Positions 34,776-46,162 of a stretch of 64,000 bases of DNA are shown here, one piece after another. The notes beneath the pieces are model-generated. The model saw only the letters and a program-made list of their open reading frames with translations. It was not told where the DNA came from and searched no databases. The translations under genes and the position numbers were made by a program. The DNA is from Sclerodactyla briareus (lineage: Eukaryota; Echinodermata; Holothuroidea; Dendrochirotida; Sclerodactylidae), in the NCBI GenBank assembly GCA_026419785.1, contig JAODTK010005509.1:310001-374000 (forward strand), read 5' to 3'. The stretch's first letter is position 1. The number at the start of each line of letters is the position of its first letter.

Positions 34776-35770
34776 AACGTGGATTTGATCCGAACACAAT
34801 TATTTCAGTTTTTGTATCGTTCATTTTCGGTGAAGTTCATGCTTAGCATCCCATTGTCTTCACCTCAATCCACGCCTCCATAGCGGTGACTGCTTCGAGC
34901 TGAGTTTGAGGATTTACTAGAAATAAAAAATAAATAGAGGGGTGTCATCAGCATATCCCAAGCACCTTGGTAAGTGCCCTTGGAGAACTGTGGAGAGGAG
35001 ATTACTGGCATTAGATTGTATATTAAAACGGGACCAATGCATGAACCTGGTGGTACAGCAGTACTTAAAATCAGTTAAATGGGAATACGAGTATTAATAA
35101 CCACCTTCGCACATCGCCACTCAAAGAAGACCTAAAACCATTTGTGAGCGCTGTACCTCTTCACACAAAACTGGCCCTAGACAACACATTTCAAAAAGAA
35201 ACTTTCATGGTCTACGGTATCAAAGGCGGCAATTAAGGTCAATGAGTTCCCCCGTCAATACTACACACTATATCATTATAAGCCTTAGCAAGGGCCGTCT
35301 CTGTGCAAACCCGTCCTATAGGCAGACTGAATAATCAGGTGGATTAAACAGAAAATTCACAGCATATACTCATTGTAACTGCTTAACAACAATCTCTCCG
35401 CAATTTTCGACACGAAACGGTACATTACTAATTGGCCGAACAAATTGTTCCAAAACTGGAGGAACACCCCTTTTTTCATATCGGACAATACACTAGCCTG
35501 TTTCCACCCAAAATCAGGAAATAACCAGATGCCAGGGATAAATTAATGAGTTTTGTGCATTAGCGGGTGGGGTTAAATAATGTCAATGTTTCCTTCAAAA
35601 GTCTTGTTGAGATTGGATCATTTCCACAAGTGGCAGAAGCCATAATCACCTTCCGCACGTCAGCCCTCTGATTGGGGGACGGAACAATCTAAACGACATC
35701 GTTGATGCTAGGTCCATAATAAAACGGTTTTCACATCAGTATGATCGAGGGCCAGGTCGAATCGTATCAA
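34776..35770 (-). mobile_element. LINE reverse transcriptase, 5' piece of an interrupted copy
   Basis: Minus-strand motifs in order: ETALAKAYNDIV near 35290, LIAAFDTVDHESFFEM near 35240-35200, AVPPGSCIGPVLIYNLMP near 35050, then LYLFF, LEAVTAMEACIE-like text near 34900 and a KTE-IVFGSN-like end near 34785. These are the A, B and post-C motifs of a jockey/L2-type reverse transcriptase. Frameshifted and dead; split by the element at 33826-34775. Confidence 0.75.
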
Positions 35771-36117
35771 TCTTGTTGCAGAAGTATACATGAATTCATC
35801 GGCAAGAGAGGCATCAGAACTTGCTCCAGGGTATATACCGCGAAGTTGCGTTTCCATACAGCTTGAATAATGACATTGAACATTGCAGAATCGAACATTT
35901 GGTGATTTATGTAGTCAGACTTGGTGTCCTTAAGCAAATGCGTGTATATTCATTCCGTGCAAGAAGCCCGATGTCTGGCACCAAGACGAGGAGTTTTGGC
36001 AACTAACCTTCATTAATATGTACCAGTATTTCCCCCACCATTTTGCCGCGAACGCCGAAAAACTGACGGTACATAAGTCCACTTGGGCTTCATTCGTTTC
36101 TAGGTGATGTGTGGTTG
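35771..36117. other. nothing recognised
   Basis: No supported gene. It may include diverged 5' LINE sequence. Confidence 0.3.
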
Positions 36118-36136
36118 TCTCATCATCGATCTATCT

Positions 36137-36169
<33 letters not shown>

Positions 36170-36175
36170 TATCAT
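36118..36175. repeat. (ATCT)n microsatellite
   Basis: Tetranucleotide tract with one break, directly beside a SINE. Confidence 0.95.
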
Positions 36176-36179
36176 CCGT

Positions 36180-36475
36180 CCGTCCGCCGTCTGTATGGTC
36201 TGTTTTTTCTGGGTTTGGGGTTGTACTTCCAAGCACGGAGATGTTTTTTTTTTTTTTTCGAACCTAAGGCCCAGTGTAAGGGTGGCAGATATGAAAACTG
36301 GCACTCATTGTCAGCTGCAATTCTCTCACAAGGCAAAAGTCACGGACCTCCTAGGCGGTACCCATTTGGGAGTTGGGGTAACCACACGCAAGTTGCGACA
36401 CTGACCTACCCCTCGTGTCTATGAAGACGACTGTCTTTGGTATGACCCGACCGGGTTCGATGCGAACAATGCTAT
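36180..36475 (-). mobile_element. SINE, minus strand, flanked by ATCT tracts
   Basis: T-run at 36244-36259 (A-tail of a minus-strand element). The body includes GGCGGTACCCATTTGGGAGT, and the head at the right has GGTATGACCCGACCGGGTTC, a B-box-like core in reverse. ATCT microsatellites lie on both sides (36118-36175 and 36497-36605). Confidence 0.55.
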
Positions 36476-36494
36476 TCATGTCTTATAATATGAC

Positions 36495-36496
<2 letters not shown>

Positions 36497-36537
<41 letters not shown>

Positions 36538-36552
36538 GATCTAGCTATCTAG

Positions 36553-36588
<36 letters not shown>

Positions 36589-36605
36589 ATCTATCTATCT
36601 CATCT
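36497..36605. repeat. (ATCT)n microsatellite
   Basis: Long ATCT tract with GATCTAGCT interruptions. Confidence 0.95.
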
Positions 36606-36730
36606 AGCTATCCGCCTAATCTTATCCTCTCAATTTGTTTTACCCAAGTTACTTAACAGGGTTAAAAAAAATTGCCCAGGTGGTATTTGTACCCACATTT
36701 TTTGAGAGTACCTCGTTATCTGTTCGAATA

Positions 36731-37800
36731 TAGTTTAGTTTTTAGTGAAAAGGGGTCAGGAAAGACACATTCCTTGAGAGGACCCGAAGCCAACAACAGC
36801 CCAAAAGAGAAGAAAACCCTAGATGCCTGAGAATTGCCCACATTCTTGAACAATTGATCAAGAGTTCGTGAATGAATTCACACACTCTTAGATGTTCAGA
36901 AAGCATTCTTCAGGAAGGCTATTCCACGCATTAATAAACTTTCTGCGAGAAGAAATATTCCACGGAGTCCAATTTTTACCAGTGTTGGCCACGAAAGCTT
37001 GGAAGGGCGCGGCACCGCAAATCACCCCTATTGACAGTAACATCGAGATCCTTCTGAAATCACCTGATGAGATTTTGGCCATTCAACTTAAGGAGCGCTT
37101 GGCGATCGTGAAAACTAACTGCGCATTAGCTTTTCACTAATCGGCATTTTGAACATTTGCCACTTGGAAGATATTTGGAGATATGCTAAGATCCTTAAGC
37201 AATCTGAAACAGCTTCGTCCGAAGTGCAATCTCCCGTACAATTGGTATCGTCCGCAAACTTTTTAAACCTTTCAAGGTGAAAATCTTCAAGAATGTCAAT
37301 ATATGCCAGAAAACGGTAATGGCCCAAGTGAACCGATCCTTGGGGAACCACTAGTGACCTTTTGCCCAAGGAGGACGAAGCCAATTAATGACACACGTTG
37401 TTCGGTACTAAGATAGAAACTGACGAATCCCCTAGAGGACATTCCCTCATGCCAAAACTTTCCAATTTGAGTAAGAAAAAAACGCTCATGAGGAATCTTG
37501 TCAAGAGCTTTCTGGAAGTCTAGGAAATTGAATCAACATCACTGCCGTTGTCAAATTCACGAGTACATCAGTCAAACACGACGATTTTTCCCACACATGC
37601 TGAGAAACCCCGATTAGACACCTATACTCCTTAAAAAATCGTCTCATAGTGATCGCCGATATGGATCCAACACCTTTTGCATGACAAGACTAGTGACACC
37701 TCATTGGCCTGTAATTACAATAGGAGAAACGTTTGCTCTCCTCTTCATCCGGAACAAGACCTTCATTGCAAGTTTATGAAACTATAGGTAATGAAAGAGC
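36731..37800 (-). mobile_element. CR1/L2-like LINE remnant B
   Basis: Same family as remnant A: shared 3' region (TTTAGT...GGGTCAGGAAAGACAC near 36732-36768, compare 794-825) and a C-terminal RRKFINAWNSLPEECF near 36920. The core reads GHYRFLAYIDILEDFHLERF then KKFADDTNC near 37290-37230, followed by DEAVSDCLRILA. Here the FADD box is intact, unlike copy A, but the rest is frameshifted and truncated at about 37800. Confidence 0.8.
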
Positions 37801-38639
37801 CAGTCGGCAAAAGAGCTCAATAAAAAGGGTAAACTCTGTCTGGACCAGCAACTTTGCCACGTTTGAGTTATACGTTAATATCCATTATGGTTTTTCGCTC
37901 TTCAATGTCTCATAGAAAAGATGTATAGACGTCCGTAACTAGCTCTTCATACACAACCTACATCAGGTGGAATCATCCATATGAGTGCACTCTTATGTAC
38001 TTTTTTGCCCAATTGCTTACTTTACGGCCTCGGTCCATGCTGGCAATCACGGCGGGGTACTGTGTATGGTCATTCTCCACATGTATTATGTTGCGGCTAT
38101 TGTTTTCGCCGAATAATAAATGTCGCGCTTGTTGCATTCAGGGAATGCTACCGGTCTAACACTAGAGGGTATTTCCCTAGTTCAATAAGGCGTGGTCCTG
38201 TTTGAACAATAACATGGCAGCCTGTCTCCCTGGGTCGTTGGGCAATCCTTTTGGAAGTGGGTCATCCTAACTTTATTACCAGCTGGAAATCTGAACTGAC
38301 CCTTCGCGGGATCTGTGTTTCAACCTCCACATTCTGACGATCATACAGGGCCATATTCCAAAAGTTTCAGCTGCCAGTAATCTCCTTTGTCACGCTATAC
38401 TTGGCCCGCTTTAGAAAGTACTAATTTTGTGGGAACGCAACATGACTCGCATATTCTTGGCGGAAACAACCCTCGGCGAACGTTTTTCCCTCTCAGTCAG
38501 GAGATGTTGTGCATTTTGCGAAATTGATCTGTTGATGGAAAGTACTATGACCCGCTGCAGAGCACCCCAGTCACTAAATGAAGTGTTACTTGCTTCCTGC
38601 TTAGGGGGATAAGGATCATCCACTCCAAGTGGCCCCTCT
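37801..38639. other. nothing recognised
   Basis: Open frames near 37981-38205 (+) and 38411-38668 (-) resemble no family I know and lack splice borders. Confidence 0.3.
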
Positions 38640-39040
38640 TCGTGCCACGTACGAGCTTTCTGTATCATTTGATTGCATAATTTCTATGCTCACTTGATTT
38701 TTAGGACTTCGATCTGGGACCTGACTTCAAACCACTAGGGATCATATACTCCCATATAGCACCCCTCGGGCTAAGTATGAACTATCTACCTCATTCGTTG
38801 TATCAGCTTCGTACTCACGAGCTTTCTGAAATTTTGACCTCTTTCGACCTTATATAGACCTGACCCCATGCAAAACGTCAGAATAATCTAACTTCATATA
38901 AACGCTCATTTCAAAGTTGGACTTTCTATATAATTTATTTGCAAGTTTCTTGCTCATAGGCTTAATCAGAGTTTGACCTCTGTTGGACTTTTGTTGCCTA
39001 AACCTGAACCCGACAAAATGGGGATTATCTACTCTACATA
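38640..39040. repeat. TGACCT-rich dispersed repeat
   Basis: Three diverged units with TTTGACCTCTGTTGGACTT, GGGATCATATACTCCCATAT and TTTCTATGCTCAC phrases shared with 15.85-16.74 kb. Confidence 0.65.
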
Positions 39041-39049
39041 GAAACCGTT

Positions 39050-39262
39050 CAGCTCTCTGAGCTCTTTCATCCTGGTTTCATTAATCCGTCCTTTCGAAGA
39101 GGACGTGAAATGGCCGTTCCCGGGAGCAGGTTGGCTTCGGCTATACACCCCTGCTTCGATATCATCTGAGTCATAGGAGAAACCAAATCCACGACAATAC
39201 GACCAGGGTTTCCCGGAGGATCTTACGTTGGCTTCCTGAACCCGTAGAATTCTCAGATTCAA
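39050..39262 (-). CDS. unassigned open frame, weak exon candidate
   Basis: Minus-strand frame of about 70 codons after a possible acceptor (GGGTTCAG). It includes SSGKPWSYCRGFGFSYDSDD and ends FYVE before a stop. Composition is protein-like, but a GTAAGA a few bases inside could equally be a donor, and no family resemblance is seen. Confidence 0.2.
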
Positions 39263-39900
39263 ATCAAATCGGCAGTTCGGCTAGAAAATCAACAACCATG
39301 TTATTTTCATATTCTACGCATTTTTTAACCAAAAACCTTGAATTCTTTTTGCAGTAGCTGCTCTCAGTGTATTTAGCAATATTAGGTTCCGATTTCCACC
39401 CCCCCCCCCTTCCCCAAGACAACTCTCTCGGTACGCGCTTGGGACATTCTTTGTAATCAACGATATTTGAGAGCGCAAGCGTGTATCAAGTTCATATTCG
39501 GGGATAATCACCACGTCCTGTAGAAGTCATTAGCACAACGGTACAACCACCTGTAAGGCCTCAAATAAAACGGAGGCTACGGGACACACAGTATATGCTT
39601 ACCCGCTTGTGAGTTTCGTCATCAAGTAAAGCCCCCGCAGAACGATTGGGCTTGAATAATCGTAAAATTGCAACGTATCTAGACAACAGACCAAATGACA
39701 CGTTAACTAAGAACACTTCCGTGTCTCATTTCTGATTTCCTTAGTCGGGCCAAGGAATCTATGCATTCATGTCTGTTGCGTGTGTGTGTATGTGTTGTGT
39801 GTATGTGCGTGCGTATGTGTAATTTGCATGTGACGCTTGACCGGATGCGTTTCCACGCGATATCTGAATGACGCAAGTCATGTATCAACTTCATAATCGT
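39263..39900. other. nothing recognised
   Basis: Poly-C at 39402-39410, short GT-rich tract 39778-39815; no gene found. Confidence 0.3.
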
Positions 39901-40300
39901 AGGAAGTTTTCCCTTATGTGGGGAGACCCCTCATTGTTCTTGGTTTCGATTAAAGTCGTGGCCAGGATCAGTGAGGGTCAATCTTTAAGAAATTGTTTTC
40001 TGACCCGATAACTGGTAAAACCGAAACAGAATGAATTTTTGGATCTTGTGTGTTGGTTGTGCATATATGATGAGGAAGAACTCTATTTTCGATGGTGTCA
40101 GGTCAAGGTCAATCAAGGTCTTTATATTATCTCGGCAACGAAACATTTAAAGCGTTGGCGTAATGGAGAATTTTGTTCGTCTGTGTAAACTAACGAGACT
40201 ACTTTGACCTCCCTTTTCTATTTGACTTCAATTGACGTATGACCTTGTGACCTTTTGGTCGATTCTTGTGACCTTGTGATTTGTCCCCTGTCTGTTGTGG
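39901..40300. repeat. TGACCTT-rich dispersed repeat
   Basis: Contains AACGAAACATTTAAAG, GAGAATTTTGTTCGTCTGTG and GACCTTGTGACCTTTTGG, paralleling 60.18-60.60 kb (GAAAGTTTTGTTCGTCTGGG, GACCTTTTGACCTCATTTG). Confidence 0.65.
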
Positions 40301-41680
40301 AAGGGTTGAACAGCCTCTGCTGAGGGTGGCTTTAGTGCCGGCTATGTCCCCCCCCCCCCCCCCCACCGGTTGTTTTGCCCAATGCACATATAGGTGGCTC
40401 ATACTTGCCATTGGCTGTTTGACAAATGAAGTTGATAATTGATGAAATAACATGCGACGTAGTATATTGTTCGGATCTGATTGCCTTAGTTGTCATCACA
40501 GTTAGGCTATTAAAATATTGTTGCTTGTGTGGTAATCCATGTCTATTGAAAAAGGTGTACACCATAGGAAAATGTTATATGAGATCCGGCGTACATGTAC
40601 TTTCCCACCCAACATTTCAAAACTTTCCCCATTTCGCTATAAAAAAAAAAGTTAAATTGACGCACAGTGCCACTCTCCAACTTCCCCCAAGACCCCCCTT
40701 GCCAGTGTAGGTTAGGTGGTATTTTTCTGTTGCCTCAAGGGCAGGGTGCCCGTACTCCCTCAAAATCCCTAGGCCTGAAAAGCTACCCTTGTTCGATAAA
40801 TAATGATATGATAATAATGATATGAATTAATTAATAAAATATCTCTAAACTTCCCTGCCTGATCGGATAGATCAACAAATTGACAGTTTTTATCACCATA
40901 TGGAGGGGGGCCCTTATAGGCCCAGATGGAAAATTGGACAAAGACAGTCATGTAAACAGGGCTGGCTTATCTGTCTGTCGAATTGACCTCCATGTGACTA
41001 CTTTTAGATTGTAACAGTTATTAACTTTCTTACGGATATTGGGGGCATCTAAACTGCTTACAACACAGACAACACATTCATTGATGGCTCGTTGAGCATG
41101 TGTGCGCATGTCACGCACATTGTAAACCCTTGTAAAGGGTCCCTACATGTATGTAGCTGATTCATATGTGAGCCCCTGATCCATTTTGTTTGGCAACAGA
41201 GCGTCAGAGTCTGAATAAACCTGAAGCCAGTTCCATATAGGCATATAGGTTGGACATAAAGAAGCACATAGTTCCTAGGTATGGTCCAACTAGGACTCTG
41301 AAATGTCGGAATCACTACGCATTGCTGCGTTCTTGTTAACCGGAATCACTCAGTGACGCTGTATTCCACTTCTCCACTTTCTTCTTGCTAATTTCCTTCT
41401 TTACTTCATTCCCCCATCACTTTTCCTTCCTTTCGACATACCAAAAGCTGTGGACGTAGGGTGATTAGGGCGCTTCTACTAATGTGTTCCAGCTCAACAA
41501 CCGGCGAGGCGATATGCTTAGGCTAATATTCTCAGGCGTGACACTACCATGCTATACGCGAACGAATGGGGTCACCAGATTGGCTTTGGCGCGACGTTTA
41601 CATATAATGAAATATTCTCAGAATCAATCGTAATTGTCACGCGGAACGATACTCTTGTCAGAGTCTTCTGCATGATTGCC
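40301..41680. other. nothing recognised
   Basis: Contains a C-run at 40348-40364 and no supported gene. Confidence 0.3.
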
Positions 41681-41723
41681 TGAGTCGATTATAAAGCGTC
41701 CAGAAGAAAACAGTATAACTTAC

Positions 41724-41868
41724 CAGGGGATAACTTTCCGAAGGACAAAACAAAAATATCCTGGGGAGTAGGGACTATCTGCCTAAAGACATGAGCTTGT
41801 TTCGAGCCATGGATCAGCTGCCCCCATTGAAGTAGAAATGTCATATCCGTTACATCTTTCAACGTCTT
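41724..41868 (-). CDS. candidate exon, unassigned
   Basis: Minus-strand frame ending in a strong donor (TCCCCTG then GTAAGT). It reads TFLLQWGQLIHGSKQAHVFR then QIVPTPQDIFVLSFGKLSPG. The composition and donor look genuine, but the acceptor is unclear because an AT-microsatellite abuts its upstream side. No family recognised. Confidence 0.35.
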
Positions 41869-41875
41869 ATCAAGC

Positions 41876-42000
41876 ATATATATATATATTAATATATATA
41901 ATATTATATTATATTATACTATATATATATATATTATAATATAGATATCTATAATATATATATATATATATATTATATATAATAGATATCTTATATATAT
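41876..42000. repeat. (AT)n palindromic tract
   Basis: AT alternation with ATATTATAT breaks and two TAGATATCTATA-type palindromes; likely cruciform-prone. Confidence 0.9.
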
Positions 42001-42985
42001 CTTGAAAGTTTTCCTTTTAATGTGGGCATTTAGACTCCATTTTTTGCTGAACTTTTATGTAGGTCTGACACGTCTTTTGTTCTTTGGTTATCTGTTTTAT
42101 TGTATTTTATTTCGTCCCAAGGGCCCCGGGTAGATTAGCTTCTTTCATAGCTAACGACTAGTTTACCCTTTCAAGGGTTCAATGAATAAAAATAAATCAA
42201 AAACTTCCTAGTCTGCGCATTCCCAGCCGTAACAAGTTTTCTTTTTTTTTTTCTCCATAACGTCGCTCACATGGTGTGGCTTTTCACAACGTGTCGTAAT
42301 CAATCAAGTACAACTCTTCACATGTAACTTCTCTTGTATTAGAACGGTGCCTAAATGGTGAAAAGTGTTTAAGTCATCTAAACTCTTATTGTTACTGTAA
42401 CTACAACCCCTTATTTTTTCCAGAAGATTTCCCATGGTCATTGAAATTTTATTAGAACTCCAGGGGATAATGGTGTAATTCCGAGGTTAATAACCCATCG
42501 CGATCTAATCTTATTTGAAAGTTTGCCTGATAGTTGTCAACTCATTCCTAAACAATAGATTGTTAATCCCTGAGAGTACTACATGGAGGGCCGATATTGA
42601 GGATGACGTGCATTCTGGTGATTGTTAGCTGTGGCGCACAGAGGTACACGGGGTGCCCAGTATCTTGTAATTGAATTGATTTATTATAGCACAGTAGGCC
42701 CTTTACAACGTATAACATGTAAGAACACCAATATACATTCCCACGTGGTTCTATACCTCAACTAGAAAAAATGTCTGGGCGGGTAAACCGCCAGACTAAT
42801 TATAATCCCCCTGCTCTTCTTATCCAATAAATTTGGTGAACATGAAACCGGACAATATTCGTGGGGAATAAGACATTTTTAAGACTTTGGATAGGAACAA
42901 CGTGTACAGGTGGAATGGTGGTCATTCCATATACACTTGTTATTGTATGAGGCACCCCTACATCCCCCGGACAAAGTGAGTCTTT
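42001..42985. other. nothing recognised
   Basis: No supported gene or repeat; a T-run lies at 42240-42252. Confidence 0.3.
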
Positions 42986-42989
42986 AATA

Positions 42990-44640
42990 AGCACATTTAT
43001 TCAAGATTCCGCTCTTTAACCAAGCCAACACCCGACCGATGGTCAAATTCGGTCCGAGGTCACACACATGCAGGTCAAACAATTATATCCTGGTGAACCA
43101 TCAGCCTTCGAGATATTCAAATTCTCCCATTATAAGCCAAAACAGTTTTTGTCCCCTAAGTGAGCTTTAAAGACCTTCAATGATATGACAGATTTTTATG
43201 AACAATTGTTACTCCTCCAGTGATACATCCACTCCTAGGAGCATTTTTGTTGCATTCTGATGAACACATACCCATCTATTGCCGAAAGTACTAAAATCCG
43301 TTTTTGACCCCTAAGTGACCATTTATGACCTTCAATGACATGGCGTTTTTTATGCAAATTGTTACACTCCCTGTGATACATCCACTCCTATAAGCTATTG
43401 CATTCCAATGAACTGTCCTATGTTATTGCAAAATGTAAAATTAAGATTTGACCCCTTGTAACTGTCAAAAAGTAAGTGTCCCCGATTCGAGCGGAGTTGT
43501 TCCTCTCCATAACGCACACAAACTCAATCACATATCCAAAATTAACCAACCAGGTTCAATTTTTTTGGCCCGTACCCTTAATAATCACATTTAATTCAGA
43601 TTCGACCTTCACCCACATCCGCCCCCGACAGCGATCAAATTCCAGTTCCGAGGTCACAACTGCAGGTCAACATTATATCACAATGGAAAACCATCCAGCC
43701 TTCGCAGATATTCAATTTTTTTCCGATTATAGCCAAAAACAGTTTTTGGACCCGAAGTGACCCGAATGACCTTTCATGATCTGAACAGTTTTTATGAGAT
43801 GTTAACTCTCCATGTGATACATCCCACTCCACTCCAGGAGCATTTGCATTCGATGAACACACCTCAGGGCTATTGCCGAAAAAGTAATAAAATGTTTTTA
43901 CCCCTACGTGACCATTTATGACCTTCAATGACATGGCGGCTTTATGAAAATTGTTTTCACTCCATGTAATGCATCCAGTCCTAGAAGTATATTGCATTCT
44001 AATGAAACATGTAATATGTTATTGCCGAAAAAGGGATAAAATTGAACTTTGAACCCTTGTAACTACCAAAGTAAGAGTGGTCCGATCGAGCGGAGTTGTT
44101 TCCCTCCATAAAGCACACCAAGCTCTATCACATTATCCAAAAATAACCGTTTCTACTTTTTTTGCCCGTAACTACTTAAATAAAGCACATTTATCAAGAT
44201 GCGACCTTAACCACTGACCACCCGACATGAGCGTAAAAATTCTAGGTCAGAGGGTCAACACATGCAGGGTCACAATTATAATCACAATGGTGAACCATCC
44301 ACCTTCGCAGAGTATTCAATTCGCCGATTATAGCCAAAAAAAAACAGTGTTGACCCCTAAGTGACCCGAATGACCTTTAATTATTTGACAGTTTTTATGA
44401 GAGTTGTTCCTCTCCATGTGCTACATCCACTCCTAGGAGGCATTTTGCATTCTGAGAACACACCCAGTGCTATTGCCGGAAAAGTACTAAAACAGTTTTT
44501 GACCCCTAAGTGACCTTTAATTGACCTTCAATGACCATGGCGGTTTTTAACAAAAAGTTAAACTCCATGTGATGCATCCACTCCTCGAGCATATTGCATC
44601 CAATGAACATTTCCAATGATATTGTGAAAAAAAACAAAGT
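42990..44640. repeat. about 600-bp tandem repeat, 2.7 copies
   Basis: The phrase GGTCA(CA)CA(CA)TGCAGGTCA recurs near 43061, 43653 and 44259. Within each unit two sub-repeats share GTTTTTGACCCCTAAGTGAC, TGACCTTCAATGACATGGC and CATCCACTCCTAGGAGCAT. Units differ mainly by one- and two-base indels. Confidence 0.9.
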
Positions 44641-45165
44641 ATTTAACTCATCATGTTGACTGATAGGGACAACTAATATGCAAAATTAGTCCCCACAAAT
44701 TTACCTCATTGATCTTGTTGCTATTGAATAACTTTATCAGGACTGGTAGTAGCGGGTCCTATTTCAATGTTTCGTCAAAATCCCCAAGTTGAGAAAATAT
44801 GCATTAATCATTAATTATGATAACGAATATGTAAATTAAACACAAATAATGACCTTCAGTGATTGCAACGCAATGAATAAATTTATCGGGACTGTTAGAG
44901 GTCCAACCACCAAGCTTCGTGAGAATCACAAAAGTTTATAAATTTGCCTAAGTGCTAATGGGGCCAACTGATTATGCAAATTAGTCATTGAAGATGACCT
45001 CCAGTGACTCGGGCCACATTAGGAAAATCATGCACTGATAGTTGGCCTATTCACCAAGTTTCATGAAATCAATGAAGTTTGAAATATCACAGACATTCTG
45101 CTATAATTAGGCTACTGGCCAAAAGGAATGCAAACTGACCTAGGATGACCTTGAAATTGTCACAA
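44641..45165. repeat. dispersed repeat, ATGCAAATTAGTC type
   Basis: Three diverged blocks built on TGACCT(C/T)CAGTGA, ATGCAAATTAGTC and TTCGTGAGAATCAC/TTTCATGAAATCA. They lead into the tandem family 2 copies. Similar phrasing occurs at 14.3-14.8 and 58.8-59.4 kb. Confidence 0.6.
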
Positions 45166-46025
45166 TGTTTTTCGGCTCACAATACAAACAACACCACGTT
45201 TCGTGTGTAAATCGCACGAACTTGAAAATTTCGCGAAAAACCTGCAAAATAGAGGGCAACAAATTACCAATAGCCCATTTCGAATTATCCGAGATGTACT
45301 CATATGGACATTGTTGTACAAGTTTGGAGTCACTCGGATAAAGTGTTAAAGGATGGAGCGCTAAAGCCTAAAGTTTCCGGAGGGGCGGCGGCGGCGGCGG
45401 CGGAGCGGCGGCGGCGGAGACGGCGGGCACAGGGTCAAAACCATAATATCCCGAAGAGACTTACAGTGTTGCGGGGATATAATGAGTAGAGTAAATTCCA
45501 ATTATGGAAAATTTGGTATTGATAACAAGAACACCGTATATGAGCTATAGATAGATAGATAGAGAGAGAGATAGACGATAGATAGATAGATAGATATGAC
45601 AAAACTTGCTCGGATGACCTTGAAATTGTGACCATGTTTTTCGGCTCCAACAACTACCCACAACCACCACGGTTCGTGTAAATCGCACGAACTTGAAAAT
45701 TTTTCGCGAAAACACAAAAAACCTGCAAAAATAGAGGGCAACAAATTCACGATATAGCCCATTTTCCAACTTATCGAGATTTACTCATATTGCATGTGTT
45801 ACCAAGTTTGGGTCAATCGGATAAGCGTTAAAGAATGAGAGTGCTAACGCCTAAAGTGCCGGGGGGGCGGCGCGGTGGCGGGGGAGCCGGCGGCGGCGGA
45901 TACGGGCGGGCACACGGGCCAAAACCATTAATATCCCGAACACTTACAGTGTTGCGAGGGATATAAATATAGATGAGTAAATCATAAGTTATGAGAACAA
46001 TTTGGTATGATAACAAGAAACACAT
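45166..46025 (+). repeat. hairpin-bearing repeat, family 2 copies b and c in tandem
   Basis: Two direct copies, period about 435-440 bp. Each runs ACCATGTTTTTCGGCTC, ATCGCACGAACTTGAAAATT, AATAGAGGGCAACAAATT, a GGCGGCGG block (45384-45425 and 45858-45910), then a hairpin of the form AATATCCCGAACACT-TAC-AGTGTTGCG...GGATAT (near 45446-45480 and 45932-45965), then about 70 bp and a GATA microsatellite. The minus-strand copy is at 14150-14850. Confidence 0.75.
45548..45597. repeat. (GATA)n microsatellite inside the tandem unit
   Basis: GATA/GAGA tract after the first family 2 hairpin. Confidence 0.9.
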
Positions 46026-46029
46026 ATAT

Positions 46030-46162
46030 GGAGATATAGATAGATAGATAGAGATAGATAAGATAGATAGATTAGATAGAAGATAGTATAGATGAGAGTA
46101 GATAGATAGATAGATAGATAGATAGGATAGATAGATAGATAGATAGATAGTAGATAGATAGA
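46030..46162. repeat. (GATA)n microsatellite
   Basis: Longer GATA tract at the equivalent position after the second family 2 hairpin. Confidence 0.95.

Noticed and set aside
45304-45489. Ala/Arg-rich frame
   Set aside because: Translation of the GGC-block inside the family 2 repeat.
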